Source: Plumapathes pennacea
Taxonomy: Eukaryota; Cnidaria; Anthozoa; Antipatharia; Myriopathidae
Reading direction: 5' to 3'
Length of the DNA stretch: 64,000 nt
Assembly (NCBI GenBank): GCA_964036295.1
Contig: OZ038472.1
Location: 2,123,501 to 2,187,500 of the forward strand
The notes beneath the pieces were generated by a model. It saw nothing but the letters and a program-made list of their open reading frames with translations, did not search any database and was not told the origin of the DNA. Shown here piece by piece: positions 13,701-25,376 of the stretch. Within the stretch, counting starts at the first letter, position 1, and the number at the start of each line of letters is the position of its first letter. Position numbers and translations under genes: made by a program.

Positions 13701-16160
13701 AGTGATTTTTTTAAATTTATATATTTATTTATTATTTATTTTTACCTGCTTGAGTAAAGTTCGTATATTGGTACGTTAGTTATAAAGAATAGCATGCAAC
13801 GGTTTATGATGTTCTAATTCAGCATCTAGCCATTCGTTTCACTAGTGCGATGTTGAGACTGGGTCCAGCCACATTGGCTCATTCAATCATTACAAGTATT
13901 GCAAAACCAAGCTGTCAGATGATGCTTCAAGATTCGTCTGACGAATTATTCGTATCCTGGTCAGTATGCTTTCGGCCAATATCTACTCTAATCTATAGGT
14001 CACTCGTATTATTTCTCACACAGAACTTTGCTCTGATCCTGGCCAGCCAAAGAGCGGGGTAAGAATGGATAATAATTTCAGTTTTGGACAAATCGTGAGG
14101 TTTCGATGCAACCCTTACTTGTTACGGAAGGGTCCACGCGCCATTAAGTGTCAGAACGGGAAATGGGACGGTCCAGTACCACAGTGTTCAGGTGTGTGAA
14201 ACTGTCGTGATGTTTGCATTTTCAAGATGGCAACTATTTAGCAGTTTGATTGAAAATTATGCCTGGAGTGTCCGCTGTAACCAGAGTCAAAACAATGGAA
14301 ATGTTGCATTATTGGCCATAAACAGCGAGAATCCGTAATTAAGGGCAGTTGTTTTCAGTCAAATCCCTATACTTTTCGCCGTGGGTGCTGTCCGTATTAC
14401 CGGGGTGTCCGCAAGGTGAGAGTTGACTGTATACATTAAATACTTTGTTCTACACATTTGTGAGTACCATATGCATTTCAACGAATCTGGCTGTAGATAT
14501 TGAATCAACAGCCCCCCCTCCCCCAAATGATACTGATTATTTCTTCTAATTGTACCAGAATGTGCAGCTCCAGTACAACATGTCACTCGAGAAGATCAGC
14601 CTAAGACTATAACTTTGAAATTGCGAGAAGCTGCATTGATTACTGGGCTAAAACTAAAGATGAAGGCAAATGCAGGCCCGTGTCAGTTATACTTAAAACT
14701 TCAAGTTCCCAAAGAGCAGAAAAGTTGGAGAACAGTCTACGAAGAAGGAGGGTCGGATAAGGTACAAACTATGCTTTAATCTGCAAGGAACTTTCGTGCG
14801 AAAGTTTCATGCTGGTCGCATTAAGAGCAGTTTTTGTTGGGGTTAGGGTTTGTAAAACCTGAAACCTCTCTTCCCGACTTTCAGTTGTGGTAGCGTGGGA
14901 ATTTTGCATCTATTCTTGCAGCGGTGGGGTACATTGCATAATGTGTTTTGAAAGTTGGAATGGAAAGTTTACAAAATAATGGTATCATAAAGATAGCTCA
15001 GGAGATGGCCTTCCCCAAGAATTCCATTTCGGCTAGCAATATTGTCTATTTATTACCTTCCTTCCTTGTTCCTTCCTGTACTCTATCCAACCTTTTTTCC
15101 CTTTTTAATTTATCTGTCGTTACAGTTTTCACTGTGTGTCTCACTTAAGAAATTGAAGCCATTAATATTTTATTTTTCAGGTCTTTCCAGTAAAACCAGG
15201 AACACCGAAACACTTTAAGTTCAACGAGCCTTTTATTGCCCAGGGGTTAAAACTCAAATGCAGCGGGAAAAAGAAACTTGACCTGGAGAGTGTAACACTT
15301 GTGGGCTGTGAAGATTTGAAAGGTGCAAAAATATGAGCTATGAAATGCCTGCTCATCTTTTTCTGTAATTCTACGTTGTTTTGGCCTTCTTTTTAAAGGG
15401 GCCCTTTGAACCAATTAGATGATTCTGTTTACTCCAAGGCATAATTTGCTTCCCAACACGAGAGAACGTAATTAATTGAAAAAAAAAAAAAGGTTCAGGT
15501 TAGCATCTTAGATAAAAAGAAACTTGTATTATTCTGAAGCAAGTCGGATGAAATGAAAGGCAATTCATTGATCCGCCATTTTTAGGTCCCTGAAAGTCGA
15601 AAGATGAATAGCAAAGATTTTCATCTTACTCGTCTTGGAAGAAGATTAGCCGTTCTTTTGATCTAAAAGTGTTTTTATGTTTCTATCCCTTGCTTTTTTT
15701 TGTTGTTGTTGTTGATTAATTTACAGTGAATGGGCTGACTGAAGAGCCCTTTTGATGTGCTCTGTCACTCCTTCATCACTCTCTCTTTCTCTATTATTTC
15801 CCAGGAACCTTCGACTGCATTCTCGTCGGTTCTAAAATCTGGGTGAGAGAAAAATCGGCCAACAACGAGAACCGAACGGTTTATCAGCAGGAGTACGTTT
15901 ACAAGATTCAAAATCAAGAAGTTGTAATCAACCGAGGAGGACCTTTAATCGCGAAAATTGTACCAGACATAATCGCCAGCAGAAATATGCTGACTCACGG
16001 GACACGGGTGATTGCTAAGGATGGTGAGACGTTTTATAGTGGAACAGTTAAAGGTGAAACAGAAAATTCCCAATGGAAGATAGAAAGCCAGGGCGTTGTT
16101 TGGACCAGTGACCTGAACAACATTCGCATTATTGAACAACCGAAATATTGCGCTGCTTGA
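4785..16160 (+). CDS. Gene 2 of array: secreted F5/8C - 14x CCP - C-terminal-module protein
   Basis: Twenty coding exons join in frame to 1230 residues: 4785-4854, 5435-5715, 6344-6518, 6807-6986, 7071-7238, 7824-8003, 8222-8401, 8938-9105, 9458-9631, 9858-10049, 10236-10409, 10948-11127, 11338-11517, 12012-12179, 12555-12728, 13179-13358, 14024-14191, 14559-14761, 15181-15322, 15805-16160. Residues 1-24 are a signal peptide (MAARPAVLLLAVELILFS...). Residues about 25-175 are an F5/8C domain (starts GCKQALGLQDGGI, ends LRVEIYGC). Residues about 176-997 are 14 CCP domains, one per phase 1-1 exon, each with four cysteines. Residues about 998-1230 are the C-terminal module. No transmembrane segment is seen, so the product should be secreted. 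F5/8C domains generally bind lipids or glycans and CCPs bind proteins, so a recognition or adhesion role is inferred. The TGC-GG start and matching phases support the chosen ATG. Confidence 0.85.
7411..7702. mobile_element. Intronic MITE, GTCCACACTATGCCGG family
   Basis: The element lies in intron 5 of gene 2. It begins near AGTCCACACTATGCCGG and ends near CCTAGTGTGGACGGGGCC, which are imperfect inverted termini. The interior is rich in GAAAACG and CGTTTTC. Related copies lie at 10480-10818, and partial ones near 535-620 and 13540-13625. No coding capacity is seen. Confidence 0.6.
7411..9660 (+). repeat. Four-CCP block duplication inside gene 2, copy 1
   Basis: Exons 6-9 of gene 2 and their introns (7824-9631, with flanking sequence) are repeated as exons 12-15 (10948-12728). 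Matching extends through the introns, including the same MITE at the 5' end and the same ATT/AAT-rich tracts. Exon 6 and exon 12 proteins differ at very few positions (QKNGEW against QTDGEW). This is a recent tandem duplication of about 2.25 kb, separated by exons 10 and 11. Confidence 0.85.
10480..10818. mobile_element. Intronic MITE, GTCCACACTATGCCGG family, longer copy
   Basis: This is the intron 11 copy in gene 2, duplicated with the CCP block. It starts near CTACGTCCAGAAGC and ends near TAGTGTGGATGGGGTC. It is longer at its 5' side than the copy at 7411, so that copy may be truncated. The interior has repeated GAAAACG and CGTTTTC words. Confidence 0.55.
10480..12780 (+). repeat. Four-CCP block duplication inside gene 2, copy 2
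   Basis: This is the second copy of the block at 7411-9660 and carries exons 12-15. Compared with copy 1 it has small indels in introns, such as a shorter ATT tract before exon 14 and a different leader before exon 15. The exons keep the same lengths (180, 180, 168, 174). Both copies are in frame and unbroken. Confidence 0.85.
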
Positions 16161-16401
16161 TCTAATCCACATTAAGAAACGTTTCTTTGGTCAGTTCCAG
16201 TACAGCGGAGTAATATTTGAGTAAATTAGAGTCAGCAGAGAAATGCAAATTTGTCCACACTTTTGAGTAAAAATAATATCCTTCACAGTTTCAAACTGAG
16301 TCAACTCTGGTGGACATTTCGTAAACAAATAATAGCATTTTACTTTTTAGCAGACTGAGACAATAACCACGCTATCGTGTAACCTTGAGATCTTATAAGG
16401 A

Positions 16402-16407
16402 AATAAA
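16402..16407 (+). terminator. AATAAA polyadenylation signal of gene 2
   Basis: The AATAAA hexamer lies 242 bases after the gene 2 stop, in the context TAAGGAAATAAAATTG that is also seen after gene 1. Confidence 0.5.
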
Positions 16408-17116
16408 ATTGTAGCAAAGGAAGGTTCTGTTTTTTTATTTTATTTTATTTTATTTTTCATGCAGTTTTCCATATTCTTTTCCATCACGTTTTTCGTCGTA
16501 TTGAGTCGGCCTATGCGTTAAGTGAAGTAAGCGTCACCGTATTTTTGAGCCACATTTTTGCAGTATAACTGTTTCGTAATGGCCACAATGAAATGGCTTA
16601 AATGTTTTCTTTTTTAGGGACAACCTGTCGAACAAGCTCATTGTGTCAAGTTTCATCGTGTATTGTCTTGTTGCCTGGCAAACTATGCGTTGTTTTCTTG
16701 CTATATCTCGTCATTGCTAAAGAAAAATAACACAAACGTATTGCAAAAAGTCTCGTTATAGTCCCAGGAAGATTTCCTGGAAGTGGCAAGAATTTTGAAC
16801 TTTTCCGTCGGCGTCAAAATCAGCTATTATATTGTTGTCACGTTTCTGAGGAAAGCTATATGCACAACATCATTGTTAAATACAGTGGAATGCATCCGGA
16901 ATTTCCGAAAACCACATATGGGAGAAAGCCGTTACAGCCTCCTGGAAGAAGTTGTTTCTATAAGCCACCTTCACATTCATGCGCAGTAGCAAAAACACTT
17001 GTAAATCCATTTACTGAACTTAGTTCTAATGCAATTATGTAGACACAAAACGCAAAATTTGAAAACCTTGGACATTGAATAAGTCTTAACACTCTGCCCG
17101 CCACGATTTATCGTCT

Positions 17117-17357
17117 GGGCCCAGTTTTTCAAAGCACGATTAGGCTAATCCTGGATTAGGTCTAAACTTTCTTGTCATTTACAAGCTTGAAAACGTGAAA
17201 GTTTCGTCCACAACGACTTTCTTGATAACGTTTTAAGCTGGAACAAGCTTACTAATCCATCTTCTAACAAAACCCTGCAGTTTATTGGGAGAGATGTCGA
17301 GAGAAAGAATTTCGTTAATCCTGGATTAGCTTAATCGACTGTCGAAAAACCGGGCCC
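17117..17357. mobile_element. MITE with GGGCCC termini, present only in duplication copy B
   Basis: The 241-bp element has imperfect terminal inverted repeats: GGGCCCAGTTTTTCAAAGCA at the left and TCGAAAAACCGGGCCC at the right. A subterminal TAATCCTGGATTAG motif occurs near both ends. The corresponding site near 3330 in copy A and near 23450 after gene 3 is uninterrupted (ATCGTCTAGTGGC), so the insertion followed the duplication. The target duplication is short (possibly TGG) and cannot be fixed because the ends are palindromic. Confidence 0.7.
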
Positions 17358-18817
17358 TGGTGACCCGCAGAAAAATCTGCGCTCCGCAAACTGCGCATGA
17401 ATATGAAAGTGACTCATTGCGGAGCTTGAGTGCAGTTTTTCCCGGAACCAACCCTCACGTCATGGCTATTGAAACCCTTAAATCTCACGCAATGATTTTC
17501 CAATCCGTTTTCGTTTGAACAAAAATTAGCCGAATTCTTATATGCGTTTCTGCTTTCCGTTCATACTAAAACGAAAACGTAAAGAATGGTTCAAATGAAA
17601 CGAATTGTGCGGGCGAATCTAAAACCGAGGATTATTGTCAACGGGCGAAAACGGAGGTTTTTGAAAACAGCAAACAAACAGGACCCCTTTCTTGTGTATT
17701 GATTCATAACTTGCGAAGTGCGGAAATCGAACCTGACAGGAGGCCATCAAAACAATTTGGAAGATGAAGGAAGAAATTATATCAAGGAAATCGTATAAGG
17801 AAATAAAATTGTGGTAAAGGAAAGTTGTTATCATGCAGTTTTCCACATTGTTTCCCTTTCTAACACGTTTCTCTCTTATTGGGTCGGCCCTTGCGTTAAA
17901 GTGAAATTAGCTTCACTGTAATTTTGAACCAAAATTTTGCAGAACTTTTTTCGTATATCACGCACAATGAAATGGCATTGATGTTTTCTTTTTGTAGGGG
18001 GTAACCTACAATTTTGTCGAACAAGGTTGTTGTTGTCAAGCATCCTCTTCTCAGTTTCTTTTCCCTGCCCCGCCCCCTCTTCGTGCTGTCTACGAGTTAC
18101 ACAGGGAATGTGAGCCGACTTGCATGACCTTAATGGAAGACCTTGTGTCAGCTTCGATTTCTGCTGCACGCAACTCTCATAATCAAAAATATATATATAT
18201 CGTTGTGCGAGCTGACTGAGTAAGCTTTTTGTGAAATATTTCCAAAGAAGACACATTTAACCAGCCACAAACTACAACAGTTCTGACAACCTTTGTAACT
18301 TTGCTAGATACTGACGGTTTTGTATCATTTCCGTGTCAGCACACACATATTTATTTTGGCTTTTACTTTGGTGGTGAACCAATCATATGCCAGCCCACAC
18401 CGCGCCATGAAAGAAGACGCCGAACTTATATCACTTAATACTGCCATCCGGGTCAAACCAACGGAAGCTGAAGAAAAGAGAAGCCAGAGCGAAGACATCG
18501 CAACGGTGAGACGTTACTTCACCGGGTTACTTCACAACCCTTTTCAATCTTAAGGAACTTTTCCGCATTATTTAAGAGTTTCTTTTTCAGTTTGCATACA
18601 GTCTCTTGGATTTGATGCAGCGTACCAAAGACCAATTTACTATGTGATCAATACTTAAACTAACTTATAGTCATTTGATTTGCCATGAGTAATTTCACAA
18701 TTTCTAACTGCTCAGTATCTCGGAGCCTCCAAGTCTTTATCATTATATTTTCGACAGGACAGTGTCTGAATTTATATACTGACTCAGTTCGGCTTTTCGA
18801 CAGAACTGATCGGGTTG

Positions 18818-21800
18818 ATGGCTGCAAGACCAGCCGTGCTTTTGCTGGCTGTGGAACTCATTTTATTTTCTGCTTCAAACTCGGCAGGTAACATCGTATT
18901 CAGTTCATTTTTCTCAAAGAGTTCCTGTGTAATCCAACTTAGTAAATTTCTGCTTAATTATAAAAATAGACGAGAACAAGAGAACTTCGCCGATATAATA
19001 TTTCAATCCTAGTTACCTTTGAAATTTGCTTGTGGTTGTTCTCATTCGTGACATGGGTTCTGCCGGGATGTCGATGGCGTTGACATTTTGCGGATGGCGT
19101 TGGTCAGTAACTATGGCGTCAATTTTGGGAAATTTGCCCCAGTTTCATTGTGTGACAAATGTGAAGTACACAGTATGGTGATACTGGCTATTTAGTTATT
19201 GTAGTAATTCCCCATGCTCCTGATTTCATGCTACACTGCAAAATATGCAATTTAATCTCTCTAACCTTTCAGGGTTTTGCTAGTTTAGCTTTAGCTTTAG
19301 CACATTATCATATCATGCTCTCTGGCTATCGTCCAGAGGCTGACACAAATTTCAGCACGGTCAGCTTTAAAAACAAATAGTTTTACACACTTGAAAATGA
19401 TCTTTAGTGAACACCAGTTCTTTTCCTTCTTCCTCCATCTTTATTTTTACAATAATGTTTCCAGGATGCAAGCAAGCTCTTGGACTGCAAGATGGAGGAA
19501 TAAAAAACGAAGCAATCACCGCTTCGTCCTGGAAAGACGACATCCACAAACCTCAGTTTGCCAGACTGAACAGCGAAAAGGCCTGGTGCTCGGGGAACGA
19601 GACGTCGCCTTATTTACAGATATCTCTCAGTGAAGTTCACAAGATCACGGGTATTGCAACCCAAGGAAGCTTGCGTGACAAGCAGTGGGTGACTGAATAC
19701 GAGATTCACTACACCACAAACGCAAGCGGATGGAAAGTACACAAGGTGAGGTTTAAAATAAAACAAACGAGTATTATATAAGGGTTTACGATTTTAAGCT
19801 TGCTCTGCGATGAAGTAACGTCAACTGGCAAAACTGTCAATTTGGATTGGTTGACATTTCGAGCATGTAGTCCTTCGTCAGAGCCGAACTCAAAGTGGCA
19901 TTGCAATTGAGCACAAGGAATAAATACTTAGGAGTCGCTTAGAAGTTGCGATTGCAGTTTTCGATTGGTCCAAACAAGTTTGGCATTATTCTTTGCCAAT
20001 CAGAAACAAAGCCGGAAGAGAACCCGATTGCAAGCAAGAGTACGATGTCGTCTTAGTGAACGCATATAACATTTTTCACGTGACCACTGATAAACCTCGT
20101 ATAATTATAATGAATTACATTACATCAGGATGTTTATATAATTATTTTATCAGTCACCTAAATGGTAATACATGGCCAAAAAAATTAGAGTATTTCCACC
20201 CTGTTGCTGGGTCAACATGCTTTGTTACAGCCTCTGTGACTTAGCTCTGTATACTTATTTTGGTTTTGGACGTTTTCGACAGAACATGGAAAACCGCTCT
20301 GTTATATACATTTAAGATATGTGGTGCGTGTCTATACAGACTAAACGGGTTTTTTTAATGCACCTTATAAAACAGGCTTCAAATGGGAAACAAATCTTCC
20401 AAGGCAACAGTCATTTTCAAAGAACTTCAAGACACAAGTTCTGTGTTCCCCTCATCGCCAACGCAATTCGGATTTTTCCAACCAAGGCAATCAGTAGGTC
20501 TAGTGGATTTACAGAGTTTTGTCTCAGGGTGGAGATTTATGGGTGCAAAGGTGAGCCAACTAAATAGTGCCCCTCATATTGTTAGTTTCCAAACTCATCA
20601 ATATTCATGACATTGTATCAGCCAACCAGCGCATCGTATTTGGTCAGGTGGATCAGGGTTTTGAAACAGCGTCAAACACTGGTTTGAGTGATTGATACAA
20701 CTGTTTCCAATTCTAGAGATAAAATTTCTTACTTTGCATACATTCCTTTGAGAAGTTATTAAAACCCGTGCTTCTATTCAGGGCATGTGAAATAGGGCTT
20801 ACTTTCAAATTAGGTTGTTGTTCTGTCTCATCTTCTAGAAGTGAAATGTGGAGATCCAGGAGTACCAACACACGGGAGGCAAGAGCACGTTTCAAACAAC
20901 TACAGATTTGGGGGATCCGTTATTTTTGCCTGTGACGCTTCTTATAGGTTAGTAGGGAACAAGGCAATAACTTGTCTTAAAGACAAGAACTGGAGTGGAA
21001 AAGCACCACAATGTGTTGGTAAGTGTAAAGCAATCGTTTATTAGTTGAGAAATGTGTGTAAAATTAAAGGCTTCAAAACTGTACGTCAATCCTTATATTT
21101 GTTACGCAGGATTATGCTCTGATCCCGGCCAGCCAAACAACGGGATGAGAATGGATCACAACTTCAGTTTGGGACAAGTCGTGAGGTTTCGATGCAACCC
21201 TTACTTGTTACGGAAGGGTCCACGCGCCATTAAGTGTCAGGACGGGATCTGGGACGGTCCAGTACCACAGTGTTCAGGTGTGTGAAACTGTCGTGATGTT
21301 TGCGTACAGTGCGTGAAGTCTAGGGCAAAAGGAACATGGACCAAAGGCAATTGCAATCAGGTTATCAATCACAATATACACACTAGATATTTGTTCCACA
21401 TATTGTATACAGTATTGATGACATTCATTGAACGAATTTTGGTGATTTTGAATTAACAACCCTCAGTGGTGCTGATAATTCTTTTCTATTTTCATCAGAT
21501 TGCGCCGCTACACTACAAAATACCAGAGAGGATCAGTCTAGTGGCGGCATAACTTTGACATTGCGAGAAGCTACACTGATTACTGGGCTAAAACTAAAGA
21601 TGAAGGCAAAAGCACCCAAGTGTAAGTTATACTTGAAACTTCAAATCCACGAAGAGAAGAGAGAATGGAAAACGTTCTACAGTGAAGAAGGTCGGGATAA
21701 GGTACAAATTATGCTTACATATAATCAAAAATAAGAACTTATGACACTTTCTGTAAAAATGAAAAAGCTTTGTTGCCATGCTTGTTAAGAGGGGCTTTTT

Positions 21801-22765
21801 CGAATAACATTTTTCGGTAAAACCAAAGTTCCCTGTCTTGACTTTCAGATAGCTGTAGTGTGAGAATTTTGCACCCATTCTTGCAGCGGTGTGGTACACT
21901 GTATAATATGTTTTGAATAGAATGCACCTCGGCTGACAATATCGACTTTATCTTCCATCCTTCTCCCCTCATATAACTTCTTTTCCTTCTATACCTCTGT
22001 CATTATCTTATCTGTCATATCTGTCATTCTTGTTTTACTTCTGTCTGTCCGATTTGTCTGTGAAATTAAAGCCTGAAATCAATATTTTGTTTTCCAGCTC
22101 TTTCAAGTAAATTCAGGAACATCTTTGAAACATTTAAGTTTCAAGGAGCCTTTTATTGCCCAGCAGCTAAGACTCAAATGCTTAGGAAAAAAGAAACCTG
22201 ACCTGGAGAGTGTAACACTTGTGGGCTGTAAAGATATCAAAGGTGCGAAAATATGAGCTATAAAATGTCTGCTCATCTTTGTCATAGTTGTCATATTTTA
22301 TATTTCAATTGTATGCATTTTAGTGTTTTCTTAGTCTGTAATTCTACGTTGTCTTGTCCTTCTTGTTAAACGTTTTTGTCACTATATCATCATCTCTCTC
22401 TATCTCTGTATTTCCCAGGATTCTTCGACTGCATTCTCGTCGGTTCCAAAGTCTGGGTATCGGCCAACACCGACAAGCGAACGGTTTATAAACAGGAGTA
22501 CGTGCACAAGATTCAAAATGAGGAAGTTAAGATTAACCCAATAGGAACGTATATCAAGAATATTGTACCAGACATAATCGCCAGCAGAAATATGCTGACT
22601 CCCGGAACACGGGTGATTGCTAAGGATGGTGGGACGTTTTATGGTGGAACGGTTAAACGTGAAATGGGAAATTCCCTATGGGAGATAGAAAGCAACGGCG
22701 TTGTTTGGGCCAGTCACCTGAATAACATTCGCATTATTGAACAGCCAAAATACTGCCCTGTTTAA
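18818..22765 (+). CDS. Gene 3 of array: secreted F5/8C - 2x CCP - C-terminal-module protein
   Basis: Eight coding exons join in frame to 522 residues: 18818-18887, 19465-19745, 20376-20550, 20839-21018, 21110-21277, 21499-21701, 22098-22242, 22419-22765. The order is signal peptide (1-24, identical to gene 2), F5/8C domain (about 25-175), two CCP domains (about 176-291) and the C-terminal module (about 292-522, ending PKYCPV). This is the shortest complete member and shows the minimal plan of the family. Its first five exons match gene 2 exons 1-5 closely, while its C-terminal exons resemble those of gene 1 (for example GTSLKH and DIKG). All frames are open and it is probably functional. No membrane anchor is seen, so secretion is expected. 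Confidence 0.85.
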
Positions 22766-24392
22766 TCTGAATCCACATTAAGAAACGTTTCTTTGGTCAG
22801 CACTAATGCACGGAATAATATTTGAGTAAAATTAAATCACCAGATAAATGCAACTATTGAGTAAAAATGTATATCCTTCACAGTTTCAAAGTCAACTCTG
22901 GTGGACATTTCGTAAACAATAAATAGCATTTTACTTTTTAGCAGACTGAAACAATAACCACGCTATCATGAACCTTGAGATCTTATAAGGAAATATAATT
23001 GTAGCAAAGTTTCGTCGTGTATTGTGTTGTTGCCTGGAAAACTATGCGTTGTTTTCTTGCTGTATCTCGTCAATGCTTGCTAAAGAAAAATAACACAAAT
23101 GTATTGCAAAAAGTCTCGTTATAGTCCCAGGATGACGTCCTGAAAGTTTCAAGAATTTTGAACTTTTCGGTGTCAAAATCGGCTATATTTTGAGCAAAAA
23201 GCTTATTGTTTACACGTTTCTGAGGAAAGCTATGCGCATACTATCATTGTCAAATACAGTGGAATACATCCGGAATTTCCGAGAAACACATATGGGAGAA
23301 AGCCGTTACAGCCTCCTGGAAGAAGTTGTTTCTATAAACCACAATTATGCGCAGTAGCAGAAAAAACTTATAAATCTGGTTTTGTGTCTACATAATTGCA
23401 TTATAATCATAAAATAAGTTATGCACTCTACCCGCCACGTTTTATCGTCTAGTTGCCCGCAGGAAAATCTGCGCTCCGCGAACTGCGCATGACTGTGAAA
23501 GTGACTCATTGCGAAGCTTGAGCGCAGTTTTTTTTCCGGAACCAACCCTCACGTCATGGCTATTATTGAAAGCTTAGCATGTGTTAAAACCTCTAAATCT
23601 CAGGCAGTGATTTTCTAATCCGTTTTCGTTTGAAAAGAAATGGGCGAACTTGTTTTATGCGTTTGATTGCTTTTGGTTCATACTAAAACGAAAGCTTCAA
23701 ATTAAACGAATTATGAACAATATGTGAGGGCGACTCTAAAACTGAGGATTAGTGTCGACGGGCGAAAACGGAGGTTTTAAAAAACAAACAAACAAACAGG
23801 ACCCCTTTCGTGTGTATTGATTGATAACTTGCGAAGTGCGGAAATCGGAGCTGACAGGAGGCCATCAAAACAATTTGGAGGTCAAGTATTCGATTCTATA
23901 GTGACAAATTCCGTCACGTTTGCCGCAGTGACGAATGTAGGAGATGTTCTTTAACCTTTGACGGGAGGGCTACTCGTTCAATCAAGCCAAAACAAGAAAT
24001 CGGTAAGTAAAATTTGTATAAACATCGATCCTGTTAAAGCAGGCGTCCCGTTCCGATTGTCGAAGTTGATCGCACGTAGCCACTGGTTATTCAATGCATA
24101 TAGACACACAGAATGAACCCTGACGCCGCATGATGTCGACGTCGATTAAACGAAGACCTGAGACCTACAAGACAAAGACGGCGCAACGAGTAATATCTTC
24201 ACTTTGATCGCTCCGTGTGAAAAGCAGCCAGACAAATCCCGAGAAGGGATCGATGCCCCGGGGCGCAACTCCTCTTATCCCCTCAGTGCGCCTCCAACGT
24301 CAATGGTGTTTGCTATTTTCAAACCTGCATATCTTCTTTATGCAGAGTCATTCGAGCGGTAGTGAGAGTTGGAGAGTGACATTGATCGACAG
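22766..24392. other. Intergenic region between genes 3 and 4
   Basis: The first part, to about 23880, matches the other intergenic spacers (for example the TTTATCGTCTAG context and the CGGAAATCGGAGCTGACAGG motif), with deletions. From about 23880 the sequence is unique. It holds no gene, only the presumed promoter and leader of gene 4. The short frame at 24217 is not supported. Confidence 0.55.
22918..22923 (+). terminator. AATAAA downstream of gene 3
   Basis: An AATAAA occurs 153 bases after the gene 3 stop. It probably replaces the ancestral signal, which has mutated to AATATA near 22992 in this copy. Confidence 0.4.
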
Positions 24393-24572
24393 ATGGCAAG
24401 ACAATTGCTTTTGCTGGCTGTGGAACTTGGGGTGTCTATAAAACGAAGACCGAAGACCGAAGACCCAAAAACGAAGACCCCCCTTTTTTCTGTTGTATCA
24501 TCATGAAAAGTCACTAAATGTCGTAAAACACAACTTATACAACGAAAGGACCATTCAGCGTTGAAATAACTA

Positions 24573-24918
24573 GGGTCTTCGTTTTATAGTTTACCCCCAC
24601 CAAAACTATAAAACGAAGACCCCTTCCAATTTGGTTCAAAGTTTCGTAAACAACCTTAAATGCGCTCGAAAACTACATTTCAGCAACCAAAAACACTAGA
24701 AACGCGCATATCTTATAAATTGATCAGGGTCTTCGTTTTATAGTTTACCCCCACCAAAACTATAAAACGAAGACCCCCTTCAATTCGGCTCGAGATTTGT
24801 AAGACAATGTATAATGCATTCGAAAACTACATTCACTAGAAACGCGCATATCTTAAAAATTGATAGGGGTCTTCGTTCACCATAGTTTGCCCCCACCAAA
24901 ACTATAAAACGAAGACAC
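24573..24918. repeat. Three hairpin units in the transposon left arm
   Basis: Near-perfect palindromes of about 50 bp lie at 24573-24623, 24727-24778 and 24866-24918. Each reads GGGTCTTCGTTTTATAGTTT, then ACCCCCACC, then the inverse ending ACGAAGACCC. Unique spacers of about 90-105 bp separate them. The third unit is decayed (CTTCGTTCACCATAG). Transcripts across them would fold into stable hairpins. Confidence 0.85.
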
Positions 24919-25376
24919 CTTAAAAATGCGCACGGCTAAAAATACGCACACATTTAAGTGCTTGCTGTATTTTGCGGAGAACAATGAGCAAGTAACATGT
25001 TATTCGATCATTTCCGGAAGCTCGTTTGGACAATAGACAATGAATAAATAAACCGGCAAATGAATAAGTCGATAAACCGACGCTGTGAGTGGAAGAACTA
25101 AAAAGGAAAAACACCGTATCTGAGGATATTAGTATAATTTTTGTCCTTGTCGCATTGAATCAGCATTGAATCAGCACGCTCACAGCTTTATTTAACGTTT
25201 TTCGCTGCAAAAGTACTGCATATTAAAGAATCTGACACATCTGTTAAGCGTCATGTATTAGCTGACACCCGGCTTTGTTCAAAACTGTATCGACCCCATG
25301 TAGCAGCAGTTATATAGCATCATCATATCAGCGGAAACCTCGTGTTATCGAGGTTTCTTCTGGCAGTCCATTTAAT

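Larger units (their letters stand above)
16161..18817. other. Intergenic region between genes 2 and 3
   Basis: This is the counterpart of 2597-4784, with no gene. It holds the 3' UTR and polyadenylation signal of gene 2, an internal direct duplication (about 16395-16650 against 17790-18040), a MITE insertion at 17117-17357, and the promoter and probable 5' UTR exon of gene 3 (donor at 18506, acceptor ending 18803). A TTTTA-repeat tract sits near 16435-16455. Confidence 0.6.
13019..21290 (+). repeat. Segmental duplication, copy B
   Basis: This stretch matches 1-7240 in order and orientation: last two CCP exons plus C-terminal module of gene 2, the intergenic spacer, then the signal-peptide, F5/8C and first two CCP exons of gene 3. 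It carries a MITE at 17117-17357 that copy A lacks. The match to copy A ends inside or just after the second CCP exon of gene 3 (21110-21277), where gene 3 passes directly to the C-terminal module. Confidence 0.85.

Noticed and set aside
1-21290. Interpretation of the 13-14 kb duplication as an assembly artefact (two haplotypes joined)
   Set aside because: The two copies are embedded in different gene contexts (14 CCPs against 2), differ by indels and a MITE, and continue coherently into flanking exons. Only long reads can exclude the artefact fully.
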